Source: Cryptomeria japonica
Lineage: Eukaryota; Streptophyta; Pinopsida; Cupressales; Cupressaceae
Direction of reading: 5' to 3'
Assembly (NCBI RefSeq): GCF_030272615.1
Contig: NC_081409.1
Location: 203,795,949-203,859,948, forward strand
DNA length: 64,000 bases
Shown here: piece after piece, positions 22,451 to 35,275 of the stretch
Layout of the letters: each line of letters begins with the position of its first letter
Position numbering within the stretch: position 1 is the first letter of the stretch
The notes under the pieces: model-generated
What the model saw: only the letters and a program-made list of their open reading frames with translations
What the model was told of the DNA's origin: nothing
Database searches by the model: none
Program-made: the position numbers and the translations under genes

Positions 22451-23304
22451 GGATTGTAAGAGGGTTTAGATATGTTCCCAAAAGGAGCTCCTAATTCGTC
22501 GGGACTGGTGTGATGGTCACTCTAGTCCTCCACACTTTTCGCACTCCAATGGGTGATCGATTCGTCTCTGCAAATAAAGCTTATCCCAAAGATCACAACT
22601 CTGTACCTATTCTTGCACACATTAGAGAAGAGAAATATGTTGGGAATAGGGGTACCTCAATTTTGGAATTAACCATGAAATAGAAATGAAATTTTATTGA
22701 ATTGCAGTAATGGAAATGTTATCCTTTAGAGGGAGATGCTGAATAATGACTGAAAACACAAATGATATACCTCCTTGTGATGTTTTGTTTGTCTCCACAT
22801 GGAATTAGGGTTTCATGAAGTCTTCAATAACATAGACATGAATGTCAACTCCAATGCTTGAATCTTGACTTTATCTATGCTCTAATGCTTGAAGGAAGAT
22901 TGATTTCTTCCTTGCTTGAACTTGAATGCATGATTGCTTAAATTTATTGATCAATATGATTGTCGGATGATCAAATGAGAGGGATATACCTCTTTTTATA
23001 CTTGCCCATCGAAAAACAACTTAATTTTCTGACATGAGTCGACAAAAAGCTGGAATTCCTGATCAGACTATGACCATTAAGGGGCCCAAATTTGGGTCAT
23101 AATTGGGAGGACTTAGGTGTTGGGCGCTCTGGTCTTGAGGGGACCAGGGTACTACACCTTGGTCCTGCCCAATCATGCACCAAAATAAAGGGGCAAGATG
23201 ATGTGAAAAGTGAAAATGATGACAAATTTGCATAGCAAGAGCATAATCATGTCCTATTCATGCCTCAGAGCACAAACTCCAAGGTGAGGGCTCAAATGTA
23301 GACA
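22451..23304 (-). repeat. Possible decayed LTR on the reverse strand
   Basis: Reading the reverse strand, the segment would begin TGTCTACATTTGAGCCC at 23304. It has a TATA-like TATAAAAAGA at 22991-23000 at roughly the expected distance from both ends. GATTGTAAGGG-like words occur just outside both ends (22452 and 23306), but they are longer than an LTR target duplication. No internal region or partner LTR was found, so this is tentative. Confidence 0.25.
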
Positions 23305-24729
23305 AGATTGTAAGGGAGTACAATTTAGGAAACTACAAGGGTCTAGTATAATTATGTACTACTAGTTCTACACTTTCAAGTGTCACCATATTTTGCATGG
23401 GGGAGAGCATCATTAGAACACTTCACCTCCAACCTCAAATGTGGCAGTGTCTTGTACACCTTCCTTTTGGAAGTGGCCCTACCCTTCACAAGGGAGCACA
23501 CACAAGACTAGGTCTAGTTGCCATCTAAGTTTGATGTTTAGGTACCTACACAACTCTAGTCAGACACACACTAAAGACCCTTGCTAACTTGTATGACCCT
23601 CTAACTAGGTTATGTAACTGGTCTTGGTGTACTAACTGGCACAAGAAAAACTTTGTGCCACCTTGTCCAAAGGTTTTTATTATACTTGATAAGAACATCA
23701 TACATGCAGTAACCTGTCCACCCACCCCTACTCGACTTGTGACTTACAACTCTCATTGGTCTCAAATTGACCCATTAGCTTAAAGTTGGCAAACGATTTA
23801 AGGATATACATTCACTACAGTTTGTTCTTGACAACTGGGAGAATTCAAACAATGTAATAGTTAAGAAATGTTTTCATATTTAGATGAAATTCACAACTCA
23901 ATTTTTTCTAATCTTCTCATTACATAGGTGTGTGAATAGCCATGGAGTTTTGAGTTGTTTTCATCACTTATGGTTTGAACATTATTATCTTTAACATCCT
24001 TGGCCGATTTTGAGTTTAGAATTAAAAATTTATAGTACCTACAAAGTAACTCAAATTTTGGTTAGGCTTACTAGCCTAATGACATTTCCTTGGATGGTAA
24101 GTAACCTTGGGTTGCTTAGGGTTAAGTAGACATTTTCTTTCTTTTCATGCTCTAAAAAATGTGTTGTCTCTAAACTTCTTTTGCAAGCATGTATGAGCTG
24201 TCTTCACACTTTTGTGAATATAATCTATTTAATTCTTATCCACTTAACCCTCAACTCATCTGTGTTGAATTACAATATATCCTTAAATAAGTAAGTTGAT
24301 GTGCAACCAAGAAGGATGGTTCTTCTTAAACACGATTCTCTTACCCTTGGTAATAAACAACTGTAGTTTTTCATATTTGTAAATAATTGTTTTTATGTGA
24401 TAGTCCACCAATTAATTGATCCTATAACCATTTAAGTGATGGACTTCAATTGCACAAATATTTTCCTTTCACTAGTCTTAAGTCAACTCCATAAATGAGT
24501 CAAAATTAAGTAACTAGTTAATGCAAGGTCTCGAGTTTCTTTACATTTAAATGATTGTAAAAAGTTTACCAAAGTATTTTAAGAATCAAAGATAATTCCC
24601 CAACTTGCAAACCAAAGTTTTCTAGTTTTTATCAATCAAACTTAAGAGTAGCTTGACTTTTTCTTTGCAAAAGATTACTCGAACGCCAAAAGATTACCAT
24701 TTCTTTTTAATCAAGAATCAATTAGGCAA
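23305..24729. other. Intergenic DNA, nothing recognised
   Basis: AT-rich, no coding frame above background, no repeats that I could define by eye. Confidence 0.5.
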
Positions 24730-25166
24730 GGGTCCCGTGGAGGGGGCTTAAGCTCTATTTTTAAGGAAGAGGAGGTCCCATGAAGAAATTTTTTTTTCTA
24801 AGGGATTATTTAGAATCTTTTCCCAAAAAATAAGAGCCCCTACTTTTTAGGCTTGTAATTTTAAGCAGGTGAAAATGGAGTGGGGCTAGAAATTTCTCCA
24901 CCAACTTAGGAATATTTTATGTCATTTGTCAATCATCTGAATTTTAGAGAAAAATTAAATTTATTTACAACCCACTTGCTTAAATTTAGGAGTTAGACTT
25001 AGCATATCTACACTACAAAGTTCATGGAACATCCTTAAATTTAGGAGCTTAAATTTTTAAGCTGAAGTGCAAAGCAAAATACATGGGACCAACAACTTTA
25101 AAACATTCCTAAAAAATCTCAGCACCTCCAGCTCTATTTTTTAGGAAGCCCCTCTCCATGGGACCC
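24730..25166. mobile_element. MITE-like element with terminal inverted repeats
   Basis: A 437-bp segment starts GGGTCCCGTGGAGGGGGCTT and ends with the inverse of GGGTCCCATGGAGAGGGGCT. The terminal inverted repeats continue imperfectly into AGCTCTATTTTT-like sequence, giving roughly 30-35 bp arms. The interior is AT-rich and non-coding. No clean target duplication is visible, so the superfamily is unresolved. Confidence 0.6.
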
Positions 25167-26735
25167 TAGCCATATTTGCTAAATTTGATAAGGATGCATT
25201 GGCATCACCATTTGAAGTTTCCACATAGTGGGATTTTAATAAAAAAATTCCATTGATACAAAGATCTTCGAGCTATATTGAGCTCTTATGAGCTTATAAA
25301 AGTTGTACTTAAATATTACATGTTCATATTTTAAAACTACAACTCGACTATAGTTGGCTTAATCTTAAGAAGAGCATGGAGATTATGGTATGATGTGGCT
25401 CCCATCAATATGGTTAAACTAACATTTATTGCCATGTCCATTGATTACCCAATAGGCCAAGTGTTGAATAATTATAAATAGCGAAGGATTATATTATTAT
25501 CTAGTTTAAATAATAATTATGTCTTACCTTATATTATCAATATGAAAGTGCTTATATGATGATATACATATATGTAGGTATATGTATACCCACATCTATA
25601 TTCTATATGTGTGTGAGTATATTTGCATATTACGTAGTTCATCATATACTCATATTTGTATCGATGATCTAAGATAAGAATAATACCATATTAAATAAAA
25701 TAAAATAATGATAGAAGGTATTAAAAGTTGGCGACAACCTTAATGATTCTATTTGAACAACACAAGGTCTCGAAATTAGAGACATTAAAAAAATACCAAT
25801 ACTACCTTGTAAGATACTAGATCAACAATGATGAACCCTAAAGGGACAACTTATCTTAAAATGGGCTGAACTTGGCTTCAATGACAAATCAACCTCTTTT
25901 CATGTTTGCAACCCTCTTCACAATGATACTCTCCCTCTTTTTACGAAGGTAGTGAAGTCTCCTACAATGACTTAGATTCACATATGTAGCTAGACAAATA
26001 TTAAACCATCTCAGTCATATCATGTACTGAAATATCAATTATACTTTTAATTATTTGAATCATATATACGTTACAATGCATACTCAATTAAACATCAATT
26101 GATAAAACACACAACTAATCATATCAACATTATTGTGCAAGGAAGTAAATTGCAATGGTTTTATGAGAGAGGGTGTAACAACCATAATCAACAATAGTTA
26201 CAAAAATATTATGCAACAAGGAAATTTTCAAGTTTTATTGATATGCAACTTCAAGATTACAAATGGTTTCAAGTTTAACACACACATAGGTGTTTGACTC
26301 TCTGTAACTATTCTACTCTTTGATCTCTATTTTTTTAGGAGTTCACTCTCTTGGTCTCAACTGTTTGTATAATATTTGAGGGAGTTCAACTGTTTGTAGG
26401 AAGTTTAATATTCTTCCTTGATCAACCCAATCACCACCTAATCTCAATGTTGTCACATAAATGCTCTTCCAATTTGTTTGTGTGGTCCATGACTTCATTT
26501 TTTTTCATTTGTCAAGAAATTACTTGCCATCAAAATTCACAATTTGGGCCTTTTGTCTATCAATTACCTTCTTTTGAGAATTTTTGTTTTTTTTGTTTTA
26601 GGCCTTGTTGGGGTTTGGGCATCACCCATGACCTAAATATTCAATCTTTTTAACATTGTGGTAGTGATTCTATGAAGAGCTTGATCTTGTTGTATCACTC
26701 ATCAAGGTTAGAACTGCCATCACCTGAATGCTTAT
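25167..26735. other. Intergenic DNA, nothing recognised
   Basis: AT-rich with a TATATGTGTGTG-like low-complexity patch near 25560-25640. The 100-codon frame at 26351-26653 shows no domain I recognise. Confidence 0.5.
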
Positions 26736-27940
26736 TGTCGTGTGTGTGAAGTAGGGTACCTACAACTGCAACACAAACACTCAATAGATCATTACAAGAA
26801 TGGTTAGCAAATTTAAATCAAATGAAAGATAAACCACAGAAATTGCCTCCTAAGAGATGCGAGTGTGGATTTTCTCTCGGATCTAGATGACCAATTCCAG
26901 TGACTTGACTACACCAAGACGGAGGATTTAAAATGATATGATGTGCAAACTAGATAAATCCATGATTAAACTAGTTCGGTCCAAGAAGATGATTATGCTA
27001 ATGATATGCATGATTATGCTAAATGATGATTCAATTAAGCTATATGAGAGATTGATTAGACTATATGATAAAATAATTATACTAGAAGATGATCAAATTA
27101 AGCTAGATCTAAGATGCAATTGCCTATAATAACAATGCTTAAATGATATGCAAGAATGGATATGCCTATAATAGAAATGCTTGAAATGAGATGAGATGGG
27201 ATGTGCCTATAATAATAATGCATGAATGATATGAGATGGCATCCCTTGTGCTCCAAAATGGGGGATATTTATAGGATTTACAAGGCCAGGGGTGAGGTGG
27301 CAGGAATCAACGGTCAAGATTGAGTCTGAAGATATCAAGGGTCAAATTGGAAGAGGTTGGAGAAGAGGTTGGAAGGAGGTACACTTGTCATTTATGTGGT
27401 GAAAAGTGTCAAGGAATCTTGCTCACAAGAGGGCAAGTGTCCAAGGGAGGAGACATGTGGTCAAAGTGCCATGTGTCTCAAGGAGATAATATCCAACCCA
27501 TAGGAGGTTAGGATAAGGAAGTTAGGATGTGCAAGATAGGATAGGGTTAGTTAAACCCAAGATTAGGTGGAATGGGTTAGGTTATGGGGTGGTTAGGTTA
27601 GGTGGTTAGAAGTTAGGAGGCATGTGGGGAATTTGAATTTAAAAATTCAAATAATAGGAAAAGGCTAATTAACTTTCAACATTTCATAAATTGATTTGTT
27701 TTAATTAATTAGGGGATTAGAAGAAATGAATTAAATGGGGGGGAGTAATTAATTCAAATTAATTAATCAAAGGAGACTATTGAAAGTAACTTATTAAATA
27801 AATCCTTAGATTTATTAATAAGCAGGTGAATGGGGGAATTTAGTCAAATTGACAGTGAATTCAATTAAATTGGGAAGGGGGATTAATTAAATAATTTTGT
27901 ATTTAATTAATTATCTTCAGACCATTTTTAGGTGTATACA
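26736..27940 (-). repeat. Solo Ty3/gypsy LTR with target duplication CTTAT
   Basis: On the reverse strand the LTR runs from TGTATACACC (27940) to CACACGACA (26736), 1205 bp, TG...CA. The pentamer CTTAT is present on both sides (26731-26735 and 27941-27945), a perfect target duplication directly flanking a single LTR. The start and end motifs resemble those of the element A LTR (TGTAGACACC, CCGACA), so it belongs to the same broad family. A reverse-strand TATA-like CTATAAATA lies near 27267-27277. Solo LTRs arise by recombination between the two LTRs of one element. Confidence 0.88.
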
Positions 27941-28819
27941 CTTATCAATCATTAGGGTTAAGAGAACATGAACAACATGAAGAATTCCTCTATGTGGTCA
28001 GGATTTAATCCCTTTGTGATTTCAGTATTTCACCTAACCTCCTACTCATTGTCGACAATAAGAATTTTGTCAATGTCCAACTTGTGTTTCATTTACTTAT
28101 TGGGGTTTGAGCCCTTTGGTGGTTTAGTGAAATTTTAAAATTTAGAACCTATTGGTGAATCACACGGTTTGCTAACCCAAACTTTCTCCACAACCTTCTC
28201 CCATCTTTGGATAATTGGTGATTCAATTAAACTAGAAACTTTAGAACCTTTCAATGATTTATACTTTTGACGAATCGATCAGTTTGGAAACCTAGAAAAA
28301 CCTAAAAAAATCTTTACTTGGTCAATTTATCCTTGAAACCTAATTAGATCCCCTTTTTGATGAAGTAGTGTTTGGGAAAACTTGCAAATTGCATTGGCAA
28401 TTTGGATTTTCAATAAAACTCGTTGATACACAAACCTAAGAAACCTCTGAAATTACATATCTTGACCAATTTTTGTCAAAATATTTCTAAATTTGAATGG
28501 TAGGCACCCATTTAGCTCATTAATAATATTGACTCCTCACTTGCCCAAAATTTATCAATATTTCATCTTGCAACAACTCACCAAAGTTACTAATGAAACC
28601 TTTGCAACCAAGAACATAAAAAACAAATGTTTTTAAGTGACATAAGATTGCTTGTGAGCCCAAATGCTCCTACATTAGTCCCCCAGTACAAGAATTAAGG
28701 AAAAACTGCATTGATCAACAATGAACAAATATCCATTCTTGTCAACAAAAAACCTCAATGTAAGGAATATGGACAAGTGTGTCCATTAGATAAACTAGTT
28801 TGAATTGGTGGATGGTTAC
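27941..28819. other. Intergenic DNA, nothing recognised
   Basis: AT-rich, no convincing coding frame. The first five bases are the target duplication of the preceding solo LTR and the last five (GTTAC) that of the following element. Confidence 0.5.
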
Positions 28820-30907
28820 TGTTGACTATTTTCATGTTAATCTTAGCCCTGAAGATTATCGATCTGAGACATTTTAGACTGGATAGAACCCTGTTAAAAC
28901 CCTCTTTGATCCCCTTAAACCCTAAACCCTAAAGTCTTTTGGCTTTTTAATCCTTCCAGGGTCTAATTTTCTATTTTGATGTTGAACACTCCAACCAATC
29001 AAAACACTTAATTTTTGACTGGTTGGAGGGTATCACATCGTGGCGGGGTCGGCTTCTTCTTTTCCTTGTCTACTGGCTTGCGGGGTCTTCGGTCTTTTTG
29101 GAAAAGCTTCCAAGGCCAACAAAGTGATCTTTTGATCTTGTCGATAGGCCATGTCCTAGCGAACTCCCCCTTTTTGGAAAAGCTTTTAAGGCGATCTCGC
29201 AAGGTAACAAACAACACAAAACACATGCTTCCTTGCCACCGTGCGATGAATTTTAAGTGCTTAAGGGACCTTGCAGGGTAATAACAATAAAGCCTTCCCC
29301 GCTATCTTGCAAGCAATTTTAATAAGGCCAAAGCAACCTCACGAGACAACAAAAAGAAGGTGTTCCTCACCTACCCGTAGATAATTTTGAAGGTGCACCA
29401 CAACAACATAATAGCGATAAGGCAAAGGCTTCCCCGCCATCCCATGAGGGATTCTGAGGAAGCAAAGTGACATTGCAGACTAATGAAAATACTTGTTCCT
29501 TGCCATCCCGTGTTAATATTTTGATAAAGCAAGTAACCTTGTGGGGTAACAAATAACAAAGAATATAGGTGTTCCTGCCATCTTGTGAGGGATTTCCAAT
29601 AAACCAAAGGGGCTTGCAGGGTAACATAAGCATAGAAAGATGACAATCTCACGCCATCCCGCATCAGAGGATCAAGACCTAGGCATGATAATGCAAACAT
29701 GACGTGATCTCAACCGTCCAATTTCACTAATGAGGCAGATCGAAAGACCATGTTTTAAAATTTTGTTAAACCCTTTAGAGGGTCTCATGGCACAATCTGA
29801 TGCGTCCATCTGTGTGTGATAGGTAGCATCAAACAACCCAAATTCAAATATCTTGCAGAGAGGCAGTTGTCAACTTAAGGGTCGGTGATCAGACGATTGC
29901 CTTGTCGACGACTGAATTAGGTCAAATTTGATATGATTTCAATCCACCCACTCTAAGACATCTGCCATAACTCTAGACTTGAAGTGTGGGTTGATTTCAT
30001 ATGCTACCTACAACTCTTCAATGTATTTTGAAGACCTTTTTTTACTCTGCAAGTGCCTTCCAGATGCCACCAATTCTCATTTATTGCAGAATGAAGACTT
30101 TCGCCCTGCAAGTGTTTTTTAGATGCCTCAAACACAGGGATTTTGCTTCTTCCCAATAAGGGAAGATATTTTCAAAGGCTTGTGTGCATGCAACCATCAT
30201 ATTAGTTGCCCTAATTTGATCCTTTCTCAAACCCTAACAAGGTTAGGGCTTCTAACTGTAGTTGAATTTGAGTTATGCTTGAACTACATAGGCAATTTTG
30301 TAACCTGTTCTTAGGATCTTCTTTCTTTCTTTTATAGAGAACTTATGTTTCTCTGTATTTGTAAATTTGTCTTTCCTTTTCATGAATAGAATTACTTGTC
30401 TTGCCTTATTTCAATTCTTGCAAATTGTGTAATGTCTTTACCTTCTTGTCTGAATAAATCTTCATTTGTTTACTTAACATAGGTGAATGTGTTGATCCCT
30501 CTTTGGATGTAATATGTGACCTAGTTTTAGTTCCTCTTGCCATCTTACAAGAATTCCGACCTTCACTCATGCCATAGGGAGCTGATTTAGGTAGAAGTTT
30601 GTGCATCCGTTGGGTAGTTCTTATTGGTGTTTTGTGCGGTTATAGGCAGGGAAGATCACATATTCAATCTAGGTGAAAACCTTTTCCCTTTCAAGCATTC
30701 CTTCTTCCCATTTTCCCCCTCATATCAATAGATTAGGATTTATATGTGTTGGGTTAGACCAACACCTATATCAGATTGATAAGGAAGTCGACCTTCTCTG
30801 GAGACAACCTCACATTTAGCAGTGTCCCACACTTGGAGATTGTTTCAATGTGTCATAGGGTTGATGAGCTTGAGAGTTCATTAAGGGTGCAGACTTTAGT
30901 GAGAATA
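28820..30907 (+). repeat. 5' LTR of the LARD-like element
   Basis: It begins TGTTGACTATTTTCATG and ends GAGAATA. It includes a short CCCTAAACCCTAAA run (28915-28932) absent from the other copy, and an internal degenerate tandem repeat at 29160-29690. Confidence 0.85.
29160..29690 (+). repeat. Degenerate 80-100 bp tandem repeat inside the LTR
   Basis: Six or so copies of a unit contain GCCATCCCG or a variant, GGGATTTT or AATTTTGA, AAAGCAA, then CCTTGCGGGGTAACAA. The same array is present in the 3' LTR (33520-34000). Reverse-strand open frames here are translations of this repeat. Confidence 0.65.
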
Positions 30908-30930
30908 TTTTCTGGCACTCTCGGTGGGAC
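30908..30930 (+). other. Primer-binding-site-like sequence, LARD-like element
   Basis: TTTTCTGGCACTCTCGGTGG follows the 5' LTR. It resembles in position and in its TGG core the priming sites of plant Ty3 elements. The tRNA was not identified. Confidence 0.45.
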
Positions 30931-31383
30931 TAATTGAACTAGTTCTATTTCAGGCTTTCTTATTTATTGCTGATAGTTGGTGGGCCTATGAAGAAAAACA
31001 AACTTTGGAGGCAACATTCACATACCTAGCAACTCTATAAAGAAAATCTACTGGTAAAGCAAACTAGAGCTCAAACAACAAAAGATTTGGTGCGTTCTTC
31101 AGTCTCGAGCCTTTGGAGGCATTATTCTTCAAGCACCTGACTGAAACAAATTTTGGCGAATCATGGTATGTCGTCTTCCTCTTATTGGGCAGATCTTTTT
31201 GCCCTTTACAAGCATTTTTTATAGCATAATCTATCTTTTGAATGCTTCTACAATGAGTACATACCAAGGTAATTTATATTCACCCCCTTTTTTGAAAATT
31301 CAAATCTTTCGCTCTCCCCCTACCAACAAGAGAAAACTAGGACTGCTCCTAGTTTCAAACCAAATAGCTTTTCTCTAGCAGCA

Positions 31384-32624
31384 GGTGGGTATTTTCCTAA
31401 TGCTTACCACCCACCCATCCCTACTCAACCTTCTTGGCAACTCAATCAGCCCCAAAACAGTTTTGGGAGCCTTAATTCAGAGTTGGATAGTATGATGACA
31501 TACTTTAAAAAGCAATTTGAAGATATCATTGACAAAGAGCAAGAGCTCGAGGCATACCATGATCAATGGGATTATCAAGCTTATCTTTAGGATCAACAAC
31601 TTGAAATACAAAAGAAACATTTTGAGGAGGGTCTCAAACAAAGGATTTCTACAGCTGAGGTTGAGATTTAAATATCACTTGCAAGTTGTGAGAGCCCCAA
31701 GTTCAAATTTCCCAGTTTTAGACTAGATAGGCCTTGTGTGTCTCCCAAGCCTAAGATTCCAAGTTTTAGGAGTCCTCGCTCTTTTCATGAGCTTGTTCTT
31801 GAACAAATACATCCTTATGAGGAGCCTATTCAAAAGAGCCCCAAATTCAAAATCCCAAGTTTCAATAGAGCTCCAACTGTTGTTATACAAGAACCCCCTA
31901 TTTAGACCCCTCAGTGCTCTTTGTAAATTTCCCCACCACCTAGGGCCCTTTCCAGATACTATCTGCCTTTTTGAGGGTGGGTCGGTTGTTTGGAGGGAAT
32001 ATGATAATCATTGTCATCTTAAGCATAATATGTATCCCACTTCTAGTGAGGATAACATGGTAAAATTAGAGATGTTGCAGGAGGACATTGGGAATAATCA
32101 TTTGCAATAGGCCAATATTAAAGAAGCCACGAGGGTGGGGGGGGAGGGGGGGTGATGTTTTTGCAGCAGATGGCATGGTGGATGGATCAAGACATGAACC
32201 TAAGGTTATTGTAGTAGGTTGCCAAGAGAAAGAAAAACAAACAAAGAGATGATTTGAAGATTTTAGATCTTCCTCTAAAGTGTCTCATGAACCTAAGATT
32301 TGTGCTAATGAGCTAGGGGTTAGTACATGTGATTATGATGTATGTTGGTTCTCTCCTGTCCCTAAATGTGATGACACGGAATATGATATCTTCATTCAAT
32401 ATGAATATATCTTTTGGCATTAGGGATAATGTGCTCGAGCTTGAATGTTTCACATGAGACCAACATACCAGGTTTGATGATGTTGAGCAACAATGTGTTG
32501 ATCATGTGGACAACCTTTTGATTGCTCAACTCGACAGTATACCTGAGCTCCAAAGCTTTCAATTTGAAGTGCCTGAGGTGCCTGAGGTGCTCCCCTATGC
32601 AGATCAAGAAAGAGGTATGGTATA
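31384..32624 (+). pseudogene. Decayed unknown ORF of the LARD-like element
   Basis: One phase is coding-like from 31384, with stops at 31588, 31669 and 31903. It holds a Gln/Glu-rich, possibly coiled-coil segment (KKQFEDIIDKEQELEAY) followed by three copies of a basic SPKxKxPSF motif at about 31689-31860. Coding-like sequence then appears in another phase (32283-32423, SVTSPVPK-like with CWFSPVPKCDD), and again in the first phase (32473-32622, ending in an acidic EVPEVPEVLPY). I recognise no Gag, protease or RT signature. Given its position after a priming site in an LTR element, it may be a divergent Gag or an element-specific protein. Its function is unknown. Confidence 0.45.
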
Positions 32625-33209
32625 ATTTTCATCCCCATATGAGTTTGAGGCCTTTTCCTTTGGTTTTAACTTATACTAGGAGTAGGACAACTGTGGTAGT
32701 AGGGATAAATCTAATACTGGCCTACCCCTAGTGTATCTTCCCTCTACTATTGAACCTGCGTTTAATGTGACTCCATGTGTTTTAGAGGCTACTTTATGTG
32801 GACTCCCTATAGCAACAAAGTGAATGGTGACTTTTCTTTTCACCACATCAGCAACATGTATTCTCTGATGTATGCATGTACGATATTTTAATTATTGTAG
32901 TTGGTTGGTGACTGCAACTATGACCTAAGGGAGATCAACTCTTTCAAAAGGACCATATTTGATAGAGGCAGGCACTTTTGTTGTCTCTAAGTTATAATAA
33001 TGTAAATATTTGTAAATATTTTCCCTGTTTTCTAATAAGTGTGCGTGCACAGGTTGTTCTTTCCAGAATGACAAAATTTTGACCTTTTACAGGTTGCAAA
33101 GGTGGAATTCCTCTTTGTTTCATTTTTTTGACTCTATGACCAATGGATATACTTCAAGACATATAGTCTTTCCCTAAGCAGGCTTGGGCCCGCCTCTAAG
33201 TCGTCAAAA

Positions 33210-35275
33210 TGTTGACTATTTTCATGTCAACCTTAGCCTTGAAGATTATCGATCTGAGACTTTTTACCCTAAAGTCTTTTGGCTTTTTAATCCTTTCGGG
33301 GTCTAATTTTCTATTTTGATGTTGACCGCTCCAGCTAGTCAAATCACTTAAGTTCTTGCCAGTTGGAGGGTTTCACATCGTGGCGGGGCCGATTTCTTTT
33401 TTTTCTTGTCTACTAGCTTGCAGGGTCTTCGACCTTTTTGACAAAGCTTCCAAGGCCAACAGAGTGAGGTTTTGGTATTTGTCGATAAGCCATGTCCTGG
33501 TGAACTCCCCCTTTCCAGCAAAGCTTCTAAGGTGATCTTGCGGGGTAACAAACAACACAGAACACATGCTTCCCCACCACCACACGGTGAATTTTAAGCA
33601 CTTAAGGGACCTTGCAGGGTAATAATGATAAAACCTCCCCCACTATCTCGCAAGCAGTTTCATCAAGCCAAAGCAACCTCATGGGACAACAAAAAGAAGG
33701 TTTTCATTGCCATCCTACAAACAATTTTGAAGGTGCACTGCGACAACGTAATAACGATAAGACAAAGGTTTCCCCACCATCCCACAAGGGATTCTAAGGA
33801 ATCCTTGTGGGGTAACAAAAATACTTATTCCCTGCCATCCTGAACAATATTTTGATAAAGCAAGTGACCTCACAGGGTAACAAATAACAAAGAATATAGG
33901 TGTTCTCGCCATCCTGTGAGGGATTTTCAATAAACCAAAGGGGCCTATGGGGTAACACAAGCATAAAAATATGATTGCCTCCCACCATTTTGTATCGGAG
34001 GATCAGGACCTAGGTGTGATAACATAGATGTGACGCGATCTCGGTCGTTCAATTTCATTAATGAGGTAGATCGAATGACCACGTTTTAAACTTCCATTGA
34101 ACCCTTTGGAGGGTTTCGTGGCATGATCTGACATGTCCATCTATGTGTGATAGGAAGGATCAAACAACCCAAATTCAAATCTCTTGCAGAGAGGCATTTG
34201 TTGACTTAAGGGTCAGTAATTGAACGAAAGCCTTGTCAATAGCTGAATTTGGTCAAATTTGATCTGATTTTGATCCACCCATTCTCAAAAATTCACCATA
34301 ACTCCAGACTTGATGTGTGGGCTGATTCTAGATGCTACCTGTAGCTCTTCAATGCATTTTGAAGACATTTTTTACTCTGCAAGTGCCTTCTAGATGCCAC
34401 CCATGCTCATTTATTGCAGAATGAAGACTTTTGCCCTACAAGTGTTTTCTAGATGCCTTGAACATAGGGAATTTGCTTCTTCCTAGTAGAGGAAGATATT
34501 TTCAGAGGCTTGTGTGCATGCAACCATCAGATCAGTTGGTCTGATCTATTCCTTTCTCAAATTTTGTACCCTAGTAGGGTTAGGGCTTCTAACTATAGTT
34601 CAATCTGAGTTATTCCTGAACTACAAAGGCAATTTTGTAACCTGTTCTTAGGATCTTCTTTCTTTCTTTTGCAGATAACTTATGTTTCTCTGTATTTGTA
34701 AATTTATCTTGCCTTTGCATGAATAGAATTACTTGTCTTGCCTTTGCATGAAGAGAATTACTTGTCTTGCCTTATTTTAGTTCTTCCAAATTGTGTAATG
34801 TCTTTACCTTCTTGTCTGAATACATCTTCATTTGTTTCCTTAGCATAGGTGACTGTGTTGATCCATCTTTGAATGTCATTTGCGAACTAGTTTCAGTTCC
34901 TCTTACCATCTTACAAGAATTCCAACTTTCACTAATGCCATAGGGAGCTGATTTAGGTAGAAGTTTGTGAATCCATTGGGTAGTTCTTATTGGTGTTTTG
35001 TCCAGTTATAGGCAAGGAAGATCACATATTCAATCCAAGTGCAAACCTTTTCCCTTTCAAGAATTTATTCTTCCCCTTTCCCCCCTTAGATCAATAGATT
35101 GGGATTTATATGTGTTAGGTTAGACCAACACTTGCATTAGATTGATAAGGAAGTCGATCTTCTCCAAAGACTCAACCTCACATTTAGCAAGGTCCCACAC
35201 TTGGAAGTTGTTTCAATGTGTCAGAGGGTTGATGAGCTTGAGAATTCATCAAGGGTGGAGACTTTTGTGACAATA
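33210..35275 (+). repeat. 3' LTR of the LARD-like element
   Basis: It begins TGTTGACTATTTTCATG and ends GACAATA, followed by the target duplication GTTAC. It lacks about 60 bp present near 28870-28925 in the 5' copy and carries a small tandem duplication (ACTTGTCTTGCCTTTGCATG) near 34715-34760. Confidence 0.85.

Larger units (their letters stand above)
28820..35275 (+). mobile_element. Non-autonomous LTR retrotransposon (LARD-like), TSD GTTAC
   Basis: Two roughly 2.1-kb direct repeats (28820-30907 and 33210-35275) flank a 2.3-kb internal region. The perfect pentamer GTTAC lies outside both ends (28815-28819 and 35276-35280), which fixes the boundaries. The internal region starts with TTTTCTGGCACTCTCGGTGG, in the position of a primer-binding site. 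It contains a decayed reading frame but no protease, RT or integrase that I can recognise, so the element would have depended on another element's enzymes. The LTRs differ visibly, including a deletion of roughly 60 bp near the start of the 3' copy, so the insertion is old. The termini read TG...TA rather than TG...CA. Confidence 0.85.

Noticed and set aside
28915-28932. CCCTAAACCCTAAA, telomere-like motif
   Set aside because: Only about two units, inside an LTR and missing from the partner LTR. Not evidence of an interstitial telomere.
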